IMG/VR virus record: IMGVR_UViG_3300042346_000961
Coordinates: 1-23,160 of that record
Direction: 5' to 3' (one strand)
Source: a virus
Length of the DNA: 23,160 bases
The translations under genes and the position numbers were made by a program. The notes under the pieces were generated by a model that did no database searches, had not been told where the DNA came from, and saw nothing but the letters and a program-made list of their open reading frames with translations. Of this stretch, positions 12,277 through 19,700 are shown piece after piece; the stretch's first letter is position 1, and every line of letters begins with the position of its first letter.

Positions 12277-13194
12277 TTAATAAACGCCGCCATCGATCGT
12301 CGTCTCCAAGGCGGAGATCCGAAGTTCGTGATCGGCCACATCGGCCTCGACTGCGGTCAGGCGGCTGTCCGCACTGGCGTTTTCGAGGGTGGTGATGCGG
12401 TTGCTCAACGAGGTATCGGCTGTCGAACGAGTCGAGCTTTCCGAATCCAGATTCGACTGGACGAGGGCGATGTCGGACTCGAGGCCGGACACATCCGAAG
12501 CGCGAGCTGCGGCCTCAGCAGAGACTGCGGCGATGCGGGCGGATTCCTCGTCCAGGATGTCTTGCTCGGCGGCGCTGACGCGGGTGGTTAGGGCGCTGAG
12601 GTCGCTCGAGACGGTGTCGATGTTGCCTTGGAGGCTGGAGTCGCCGGAGGTGCGGGCGGAGGTCTCGTCAGCGATCGAGTCGTTGATCGACAAGATGGCG
12701 GCTGCCAGGGCGTTGTCGTTGGTCAGGTCGACCGAATTGATCAAATCGACAATTTCTTTAAAATTATCGGCGTCAGCCGTTGATGCTGAAAGAATTGCAT
12801 CGATGCGGCCTTTCTCGACGGTGATCTTGCCGTCCAAAGCGGTGTCGGCTGCTTCCAAAGTGGAAACGGCGGCGCTGATCGCGGACTGGCGGGCGGATGT
12901 CTCGGCGGCGATGTCGTCGGCGATGTCGCTTTCGGCACCTTGAGCGCGGGAGATTTCCGCATTGAGGTTCGTGGTGAGCGTCGAATCCGCTGCTTCGCGG
13001 GCGGATTGCTCGCTCGAAACGGCGCTGTCAACATAGGTCTTCTTGGCGAAGATGTGCTCGCCGCCGATGGCGAGAACGCCTTGGGCTGTGCCTACAAAGA
13101 GGCTTTTGTTCAGTGTGTCGATTGCCAGCTCGCCCGTCTGAAGACTGACGGGAGCGCCTGAACCGCGTTTGATTTTGATGATTGGATTGGCCAT
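12277..13194 (-). CDS. Coiled-coil tail fibre with tropism-determinant-like N-terminus (305 aa)
   Basis: The N-terminal MANPIIKIKRGSGAPVSL, then 'TGELAIDTLNKSLFVGTAQG', is the typical short attachment domain at the head of phage fibre and major-tropism-determinant-like proteins. Residues from about 50 to the end are coiled coil in which Ala, Ser, Asp and Glu alternate: 'SSEQSAREAADSTLTTNLNA', 'AETSARQSAISAAVSTLEAA', 'DETSARTSGDSSLQGNID'. A recurring [ED]-x-x-S-A-R motif marks units of variable length. This suggests a long trimeric shaft, ending in a short TTIDGGVY tip. It is likely an elongated fibre that presents the small tip proteins encoded next to it. Confidence 0.7.
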   Translation of the reverse strand: MANPIIKIKRGSGAPVSLQTGELAIDTLNKSLFVGTAQGVLAIGGEHIFAKKTYVDSAVSSEQSAREAADSTLTTNLNAEISRAQGAESDIADDIAAETSARQSAISAAVSTLEAADTALDGKITVEKGRIDAILSASTADADNFKEIVDLINSVDLTNDNALAAAILSINDSIADETSARTSGDSSLQGNIDTVSSDLSALTTRVSAAEQDILDEESARIAAVSAEAAARASDVSGLESDIALVQSNLDSESSTRSTADTSLSNRITTLENASADSRLTAVEADVADHELRISALETTIDGGVY

Positions 13195-13249
13195 GGCTAA
13201 TTAGGTGGTGGTTGTGGTTTTGGTTGGGCTGTTCGTGGGTGGGTGATTG

Positions 13250-13477
13250 TCAAAAATTACCGGCATCGATGATGGGAATCATGAGGGCGTAGGCGCTCGC
13301 GGAGGGTGACCAGCGGTAGGGCATGCCTTCGTCCATCGCCATATACAGGCGGTCCGCTTTCCCGACGCTCGGGAAGCTCGATCGGTTCGGATATTCGACG
13401 ACGATGCCTGGCAGGGTTAGGTCGAACGCGGAAAGGTCGAGCTGCTGGGTGAGGTTGCTTTCGGTGATTGTTGTCAT
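13250..13477 (-). CDS. Small fibre-associated protein (75 aa)
   Basis: Starts at ATG 13477, overlapping the 543-aa fibre stop as ATGA. It contains a compact domain 'FPSVGKADRLYMAMDEGMPYRW', whose G-K-x-x-x-x-Y-x-A-x-D-x-x-x-x-Y-x-W pattern is common as a short beta-module in tail fibre proteins. The N-terminal half (TQQLDLSAFDLTLPGIVVEY) probably forms a strand and a loop. It probably assembles on the end of the preceding fibre; this is an inference from the overlap and from the domain type. Confidence 0.55.
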   Translation of the reverse strand: MTTITESNLTQQLDLSAFDLTLPGIVVEYPNRSSFPSVGKADRLYMAMDEGMPYRWSPSASAYALMIPIIDAGNF

Positions 13478-15105
13478 GCGAATGCAAGAGTCTCCCGGTT
13501 AGCCCACGATCCGGTGGCGGAGGCGGTGGCGAGGATTTGGCCGGCGGCGTTGAGGGTGCTGCGGCGAATGGTCCAGCTTGTGGCGGTCTCTGGGAGTGCT
13601 GGCGCGGCGGGGCGGTTGGCGTTGAGGAGTCGGCCGCTGTAGGTGGTGAGGCCGTCGAGGCTTTGGTCGAAGGCGTAGAGATAGAGGGTGGGATCGATAG
13701 GCGGCTGGACGGTGCGCAGGCCGAGGGCGGTGCAGGAGATCTGCATTCCGGCGGCGGGCGCGGAGTCGAAGGTGATCGTGCCGCTGGCTTCGCTGACGAG
13801 GTAGTCGGTGGTGGGGGTTTGCGTGACGCCGTTGAGGGCGACGAGGACATGCTCGGGGTCGGAGCTGACGAGGCCGTCGATCGGGAAGGTGGTGGCAACG
13901 CCGTCGCCGATGCGGACGGTGGTGTTGATTTGCAGGCCGGGGGCGCTGGCGATGATGTAGGACGAAAGGCCGGTGATCTCGGTGGCGGCGTGGGTGTGGA
14001 CCGTGTCGGCTTTTGAGAGATCGACCCAGAGCTTGAATGCGGGCGAGGCGGAGGGATCGAAGACAGCCCAATAACTGCCAGGCGGTGGATATCCGGGATT
14101 TGGCTCTCCGATGCGGATGTAGAGTTCGCCGTTGTAGCTGACGACTTGCCCGGGGGAGTAGTCCGCGCCGTTGTTGTAGGCGCCTTGGTAATCGACGGGC
14201 TCGGGCTGGAGGGCGGTGTCGGCCTTGGCTCCTTGGGCGGCGGTGGCTTTGCCGTCGATTTCGGACTGGAGGGTGTTGATCGCGGCGGCTGCTTCGGCGA
14301 TGGAGTCAAGGGACTCGGTGCCGAGGTTGCTGGCGAGGAGGTCGATCCGGTCGCTGAGGGCGGTGTCTTCGGTGGCAAGGGCGGCGAGGTCGGCATCGAG
14401 GCCGGTGATCTCGCTCTTGAGGTGCGTGTGGGCGGAAGGCGCGAAGGTGCTCGGCTTGCCGGTCAGGCTGCTCCAATCAACGGGCGGGGAGACGGCGACG
14501 ACGGCGGAGGCGAAATCGGTGATCTGCGCGGCGGTGTGCGTGTGGGTGCTCGGCGGGAATGTGGCAGGCTTGTTCAGCACGCTGTCCCAAGTGGGAGGCG
14601 GGGCGAGTTCGGCGATGGCCTGCGCGGTGCGCAGGGGGGTCATCCATTTTGCGTTATCGGTTCCGGCTTCGGCTTCGGATTGCGTGGCTTTGCCGTCAGG
14701 GAGCGCGGCGGGTGTGGCCTCGTCGCCGAGGATGACGGAGTTTTGAACTTCGACTTGGAGCGTGGCGGTGCGCAATGCCTGGCTCGGTGCTGACCAGCGG
14801 ATCTCGAGATAGGCGCTGATGCTGGCGGGGTCGGAGGAGAAGGCGGCCTCGACCGGCAATGTATTTAGATCGAGGATTGTTTGGCCGGGGGCCGCCAGAG
14901 CTAGGAAATTGGCGTCAGAGAAGGAGGTCTTGAGGGCGACGGTGGTCGTGGTGCCTGCGGGGGGATCGATGGCAATGCCGTTCTGCACGAAGACGACCTC
15001 GAGCGGCACCTGATCGCGGCGTTTTAAGACGAGCGTCTGGAGCGCGACATTCGACGCGGCGGACTTGATGAATCGCCGGTTTTTTGAATCAAGGAAGAGT
15101 TTCAT
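13474..15105 (-). CDS. Large tail fibre with HxH metal-site repeats (543 aa)
   Basis: I chose ATG 15105 (MKLFLDSKNRRFIKSAASNV); a TTG at 15132 is the alternative. Residues 1-135 form a domain shared with the 2024-residue protein. About 150-250 hold fibre repeats of the type 'W-x-x-x-x-x-KP-x-T-F-x-P-[ST]-x-H-T-H-x-x-x-x-I-T-x-[FL]'; HTH appears at three places, as in T4-type long-fibre tips where HxH pairs bind metal along the trimer axis. About 305-350 (QGAYNNGADYSPGQVVSYNG ... YWAVFD) resemble a carbohydrate-binding module. The last 70 residues match the end of the 125-aa tip protein. It is therefore a modular receptor-binding fibre. A hairpin lies directly in front of the start codon. Confidence 0.78.
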   Translation of the reverse strand: MKLFLDSKNRRFIKSAASNVALQTLVLKRRDQVPLEVVFVQNGIAIDPPAGTTTTVALKTSFSDANFLALAAPGQTILDLNTLPVEAAFSSDPASISAYLEIRWSAPSQALRTATLQVEVQNSVILGDEATPAALPDGKATQSEAEAGTDNAKWMTPLRTAQAIAELAPPPTWDSVLNKPATFPPSTHTHTAAQITDFASAVVAVSPPVDWSSLTGKPSTFAPSAHTHLKSEITGLDADLAALATEDTALSDRIDLLASNLGTESLDSIAEAAAAINTLQSEIDGKATAAQGAKADTALQPEPVDYQGAYNNGADYSPGQVVSYNGELYIRIGEPNPGYPPPGSYWAVFDPSASPAFKLWVDLSKADTVHTHAATEITGLSSYIIASAPGLQINTTVRIGDGVATTFPIDGLVSSDPEHVLVALNGVTQTPTTDYLVSEASGTITFDSAPAAGMQISCTALGLRTVQPPIDPTLYLYAFDQSLDGLTTYSGRLLNANRPAAPALPETATSWTIRRSTLNAAGQILATASATGSWANRETLAFA

Positions 15106-15106
15106 G

Positions 15107-15124
15107 CCGCTCGACCGAGCGGCG
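15107..15124 (-). promoter_or_regulatory. Inverted repeat abutting the start codon of the 543-aa fibre
   Basis: The minus-strand RNA reads GCCGCUC-GGUC-GAGCGGC, a 7-bp perfect stem with a tetraloop, ending 1 nt before the AUG at 15105. No Shine-Dalgarno is seen here. The fold would hinder ribosome access and may keep this fibre at low level, or mark a processing site. The gap 15106-15196 holds nothing else. Confidence 0.4.
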
Positions 15125-15196
15125 GGTGTCAAATCGGGCGGGCTTCCGAGCGTCTCCTAGAGCGGAGAGCGGAAGGCGGAGGGCGGAAAGATGCGG

Positions 15197-15517
15197 TTAG
15201 ATTTCCGGTTTCAGCTTTCCGGTTTCCGGTCTCTCTACCGCTTCCCATTTACCGAGGGGGCATCGCTCGGTTGCCATGCGGAGCTTGGCCCAGGTGGAGC
15301 AGCCGCACTTGCGGCAGCGGCCCGTGGCGTTCAGTGCCTCGGCATCCCACTCGGGGCAGGCGCGGCAGGTGGCTTCGCGGGCGGCGAGGGCTTCGGGTGG
15401 GGTGGTCAAGAATCCGGAGCGAGCGAAGCGGCCTGTGGCCTGCATGGCGCTACGCATTTGGCGATGAGATTCCCGCAAAGAGTCAGGCATTTTGGCTAAA
15501 AAGTCCTCGTAGGTCAT
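15197..15517 (-). CDS. Zinc-ribbon tail-region protein (106 aa, CPLGKW motif)
   Basis: Start ATG 15517, set by an ATGA overlap with the Cys-rich gene; the frame is open to 15655 but shadows that gene. The N-terminal half is helical (YEDFLAKMPDSLRESHRQMR). The C-terminal half has cysteines C51-x2-C54, C68-x2-C71-x-C73 and C86-PLGKW, consistent with a double zinc-binding knuckle. Proteins with this 'C..C..W...G.C..C.C....K.....CPLGKW' layout occur in phage tail-fibre neighbourhoods; their role is not known to me. It may be a fibre-assembly factor. Confidence 0.65.
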   Translation of the reverse strand: MTYEDFLAKMPDSLRESHRQMRSAMQATGRFARSGFLTTPPEALAAREATCRACPEWDAEALNATGRCRKCGCSTWAKLRMATERCPLGKWEAVERPETGKLKPEI

Positions 15518-16095
15518 GACACGGTGACGGTGAAATTGAACTCTGTAGGACCGCCCATAAAAGGCGGGATGCATTGTGCAGAGATTGTCATTGGATACGA
15601 TCCCCTCGGGTCGAGGCTTGTAATGATTTTCGAGTCTCCCGCGTTTACGCCGCATAAATCTTGCTCACCCATATAATCATATAAAAGAATACCTTGAACA
15701 TATAATGACAAAACCCAGCAACAGCCTTGTGAAAGCGGAGCCCCATAAAAACCATGTCCCGCCCTGTAAATGCTGATCATATACAAGTTATCATAAACCG
15801 GTCCAGGCCCAAAAGCATCCCAATAATCGGCGCAGGTTCTCGGCTCAAGGTTCGTTGGAAAGCCTTGAAGGTTGCATTCATCGCCGGGGCAGACTGCGGC
15901 GGGAAATTGAAATTCAGTCAATCCGCTCACTTGGTCACCGGTCAGGCTAAAATTAAAATCCGCAAGAAATGGCGGGCAATCGCGGTAAGGTTGGAAATCC
16001 CCCCCCCCCCCACAACACGCGCACTCGACGGCGCGGAGGCCGGGGGTGTCGGTTTTGATTTTGATGGCTCCGGAGGATGTGCGGCCGAGGGTCAT
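15514..16095 (-). CDS. Cys-rich tail-region protein containing a G13 homopolymer (193 aa)
   Basis: Start ATG 16095 with GGAGG about 9 nt upstream, 1 nt after the polyglycine gene's stop. The N-terminus is MTLGRTSSGAIKIKTDTPGL, then ECACC-GGGG-D, where four Gly codons are a run of 13 G bases. The rest is a beta-rich, aromatic sequence with 11 Cys in total and a VCPGDEC pair. The middle of the gene (about 15650-15790) is visibly AT-rich compared with the neighbours, suggesting that the body has a different origin. No family is recognised. It sits in the fibre block between the polyglycine protein and the zinc-ribbon protein, so a surface-exposed adhesin or accessory protein is a reasonable guess. 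Confidence 0.65.
   Translation of the reverse strand: MTLGRTSSGAIKIKTDTPGLRAVECACCGGGGDFQPYRDCPPFLADFNFSLTGDQVSGLTEFQFPAAVCPGDECNLQGFPTNLEPRTCADYWDAFGPGPVYDNLYMISIYRAGHGFYGAPLSQGCCWVLSLYVQGILLYDYMGEQDLCGVNAGDSKIITSLDPRGSYPMTISAQCIPPFMGGPTEFNFTVTVS
15999..16011 (-). repeat. 13-base G homopolymer (C13 on plus strand) inside a coding sequence
   Basis: Thirteen consecutive C on the plus strand encode Gly29-Gly32 and the first base of Asp33 in the 193-aa protein. A one-base change would shift the reading frame after codon 32 and lose about 83% of the protein. It is the longest homopolymer I noticed in the window. Confidence 0.9.
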
Positions 16096-16096
16096 G

Positions 16097-16756
16097 TCAG
16101 CATTCCTCCGTGGCGATCCATCCGAGCTCACCATCGATGGATCCAAACACATATTTTCCGTTCGCGGGCACCGCATTGGATGGCTCCCATTTTTTTGTGC
16201 CACCGTTAAAAGTTAAAAGTTGCCCGGTCTCGGAGCCGGTGGCGAATGCTTGCCAGCCGTCGACGGCGTCCCATTGCAGTAGCGCGCCTGGGCTACCGGA
16301 GAATGGAGCCCAAGTTTTTAAGGAATTGTCCCAGCGCAAAAGCTGGCCCTCAACAGATCCAGCTCCCCTTGCTTCCCAGCCTTTCAGTTCGTCCCATTGA
16401 GGAAAAGATCCTCGAGAACTGGTTGAATTACTGCCGCCGCCACTGCCTCCTTCTCCGACTCCATTAACGACACCGCCTCCGAATGGAACCCAGGCTTTTG
16501 CAACGGCGTCCCATTTCAAAAATTGGCCTTCTTTCGAGCCATCTAAAAATTGCGCAGGGCTCCAACTGAGCGATTGGTTGGTATAACCTTTCAGGTAAAA
16601 GTCCGTGATGACCCCGCCGAGAGCTTTCCAAGGGGGGCGCGGGACACACATGCAGGTGTTCCCGCCACCACCGCCACCGCCGCCGCCGCCGCCCCCTCCA
16701 CCGCCTCCTCCACCACCGCCTCCACCGCCTCCTCCACCACCGCCGCCTCCGGGCAT
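16097..16756 (-). CDS. Polyglycine tail-fibre/adhesin protein with W-x-repeats (219 aa)
   Basis: ATG 16756 is preceded by AAGGAGG 8 nt upstream and overlaps the giant gene's stop as TAATG. After MP come 30 consecutive Gly, then NTCMCVPRPPWKALGGVIT. The C-terminal part has about five repeats of the form [GS]-x-x-G-Q-[FL]-L-x-W-D-x-x-x-x-x-W-x-P-F ('EGQFLKWDAVAKAWVPFGG', 'EGQLLRWDNSLKTWAPFSG', 'TGQLLTFNGGTKKWEPSN'), a common tail-fibre repeat. It ends YVFGSIDGELGWIATEEC. Long glycine runs can form polyglycine-II helices, known in T-even phage adhesins (gp38-type). The TEEC ending is shared with the partial gene at the right edge. Confidence 0.78.
   Translation of the reverse strand: MPGGGGGGGGGGGGGGGGGGGGGGGGGGGGGGNTCMCVPRPPWKALGGVITDFYLKGYTNQSLSWSPAQFLDGSKEGQFLKWDAVAKAWVPFGGGVVNGVGEGGSGGGSNSTSSRGSFPQWDELKGWEARGAGSVEGQLLRWDNSLKTWAPFSGSPGALLQWDAVDGWQAFATGSETGQLLTFNGGTKKWEPSNAVPANGKYVFGSIDGELGWIATEEC
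16661..16750 (-). repeat. Glycine-codon (GGN) array with a 24-bp perfect tandem duplication
   Basis: Thirty GGN codons in a row. Within it, 16697-16720 and 16721-16744 are identical 24-bp units (8 codons each) in tandem; the flanks hold degenerate GGC/GGT runs. This can lengthen or shorten in frame by slippage or unequal recombination. Confidence 0.9.
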
Positions 16757-19700
16757 TAGATTGCCCTCCTTATTTCGTAGAGGTCGGCAGCTACATTGAA
16801 TCCTTCGTTTGTTATGTTGACCATGATAGCTTTGGAGTCGAGGTGGACATTATTCACGCAGAGAAGGTATCTATTGCCGGATGTCAAAGCTGGGTTGCCG
16901 CCGGTGGCGGTGCATTTCACGACAAACCATTTGTAAGTAGCGAGGGCGATGTAGGGAACGGTCTGCCCGGCGTAGAAGGTTGGCTTGGGTCCGGCGAAGC
17001 TCGCACCTTGGACGCCGCGAACGGGCGCCGAGGTGTTGCTGGACAGGGCAATGGTTTTCCCGGCTGCAATAGAGTCGGCAGCGTAGCGCTGGGTGTCGTC
17101 GAGTTCGGGGAATGTCGAGGATGAGAAGGTGGTGCCGAGGAAGTCCGGTTGGAAGGCTTCTTGGAAAAATGTGTCGTCGTTGCGCCGGGCGGTGGGGTAG
17201 AGCGCGGCGAGCGGGAGCTTGAGCGTTAGCGGTTTGAGCTCGAGCGCGGTGTAGCCTGGGCGGGATTTGGCGAACGCGTTCGGGCTTTCATCTTGGTAGA
17301 TGACGATATTTTGCGAATCGACGATCTGCACGAGCTTGCGGCCCCATTCTGCAACCCACCACTCATACCAATCAAGCGGGGGGGAGAATGTGCGGAGCGT
17401 GGAGATGTAGTGGCCGGTGCCGCAGGTGGTGGCGTAAATGCCAGGGATTTCCTCGACGATCTCGAGGGTTTCGCCACCGAGCGCGAGACCTTCATAAGCG
17501 CGGTGCGTGGCGGTGTATTGCAGGGTGCCGACGCGTTCCTTGGAACACAGGAGGGTCTGTGTGTCGGGATCAAAAACGACGAGGCCGGTGGTATTTGCTG
17601 CCTGCATCGTGTGGACATTGTCGAGCTTGGCTGGGAGCTCGATGGCATTGCCCGGCCAGTAATTGAAGGTGTAGGTGTAGGTGTCCTCGATTTCGGGGGT
17701 TGGTCGGAACGCGGCGGTGATAGTGAAAGTGCCATCGGCCTGCCCGCTGGGCCAACTGCCTCCGAGATGCAGGATGTCTGAAGGAGAACCTTCGATTTTT
17801 TCGAGAATGTAAAACGGATAATATAGCCCGGCTGGGTTCCACTCTTGGCCGTTGATGGTGGTTTTTGGGGAGCACTCGACGCGGGTGGCGCGGAGGAGGG
17901 TGCTCGGCAGGTTGACTGTGGCGCCGGTAAGTTTGGCGCTGTATTCAGTCTGCGGGCCAAAGATAGTGACGAGGCTATTTGTGACCGGGGTGGCGAGGAG
18001 GATTTGGTTGTTGGCAAATGAGTAGTCGGCCGGGGCAAGCGCCACGCCATCCACGGACACGCCGTCGATGCTGGGCCAGATGTCTTTTGAGATCGCGAGC
18101 TCGTTCCCTGCGGTAAGTGACATGCCACGCATTTTCACTTCTCCCAAGGAGGTTGCGAAATATGCCACCACTGCCGAGGAAGTGATGTTGCTTTTGAAAA
18201 GAATCGTGGCGGTGGGTTTATCGAAATAAAAATCAGGAATCTCCTCGGTGCCTTTGTCGGGGCTCACGACCGAGCAGGTGAGGATTTCAAAATCGGGCGA
18301 GTCGATCGGGATTGTGGTCTGCACGCTCGAGGAGGCCGCCACCTGCTTGGTTATGCTGACTCCGAAATCGATGAAATTCCGCGAGGCGCTGCCGACGATG
18401 CTGATCGCGCCTTCGGTTTCTGGGTTCGTAAAATAAAAGCACTGGCGATCCGGGAAAAAAACGAAATCCTGTCCTGCGGTGAGCGGCGTGGTGATCTGTG
18501 CTCCTTCGACCTCGCTGGTGATGGTGACATTGGAGACGCCGGAGAGCCAGCCGCGCTGGCCTGGGAGGCTGGATTGGGTCGGGCGGTGATAGAGCGGATC
18601 GGTTAGCGGCTCGCGGAGCGTGAGCGTGGATTCCTCGGCCTGCTCGCCAGTGAGGACGATCTGGCGGGCGGCCAGGTAGGGAGCGAGGCTGTTGCCACCG
18701 GAGGCGATGGGGCCGCTGACACTGCCGCCTCCACCGCTGAGGTTGCCGCGAATGACGGAATTCTGGATTTGGAGCGGGAGGGTGATCGTGCGGATCGCGG
18801 CCGTGGCGGCGTCCTCCCACTTGATTTCCAGGAGGGCGTCAATCTGGTCTGGCTCGTCGGCGAAAAGTTCTTGGACGGGATCGGTGGAGAGGTCGAGGAT
18901 GCCCGAGTCGGCATCGGCATAGGCGAGGTATTCGCCTCCGTAGGTCTGCTTGATGCCAACCGAGATGTTGTAGTCGGCGGGGACGGAGAAGGTCGTGGTG
19001 TCGCTGACGAAGACGATCGTGAAGGGGGTGCGGTCGTCACGCTTGAGCGTCATCTTCGACAGCACGGATCGCGTGTTGGCTTTCGAGAGCATCTTGCGGC
19101 CTTTCGGGTCCACATAAAGTTCAAGGGTGTTCCACGAGACGGTGGTGAGGATGAAGACGCCTGTGGCAGTGAGGCTGTTTTCGTCCACCGCAGTCAGCGA
19201 AATATAGTGCGTGCCGGTGAAGGTGGGCGTGCCGGTGATCTGCCCGGTGGCGGAGTCGATCGAGGCCCAATCTGGCAAGGAGGTGGCATACCAAGAGACA
19301 GGCTCGCCGGAGAGCACTTGCGGGGTGGCGGTGAATGACGAGCCAACCGTGGCGGTGAAGGATTGCGAAGTTGGAAGCTGCATGGTGATCGTGGGTGTGG
19401 TCCCGCCGCCGCCGCCGTTGCTGGCGGAGATGACGAGCGAGACATTGGTGGGATCGCTGGTGCCTCCGGGTCCGGTGGCTGTCACCGAAAAGGTCGTGGT
19501 GCCTGCGGTGGTCGGCGTCCCGGCGATGACTCCGCTTGAGGAGTTTGTTGCTGCCCAAGCGGGCAGGGCGGTGAATGCGTAGGAGGTGGCGGGGCGGTTT
19601 GCGCTGTCGCTGATAGCTACGCCTGCCGAGAATGCTGTGCCGACAGTGCCGTTGAGAGTTTGGTTCGGAGTGATGAGAGGCTTACCTGCCGAGATGGTAA

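Noticed and set aside
12277-13194. Diversity-generating retroelement, suggested by tropism-determinant-like fibre N-termini
   Set aside because: No reverse transcriptase, template repeat or A-biased variable repeat is visible in the window; it could lie outside.
13257-14396. Leftward 379-codon frame rich in Pro and Ser
   Set aside because: It shadows the 543-aa fibre in another frame; composition is purely low complexity.
15999-16011. Poly-G tract as a simple sequencing error
   Set aside because: The frame stays open through the tract in a gene with a good start site and neighbours in tight order, so the length as given is coherent; an error of a multiple of three cannot be excluded.
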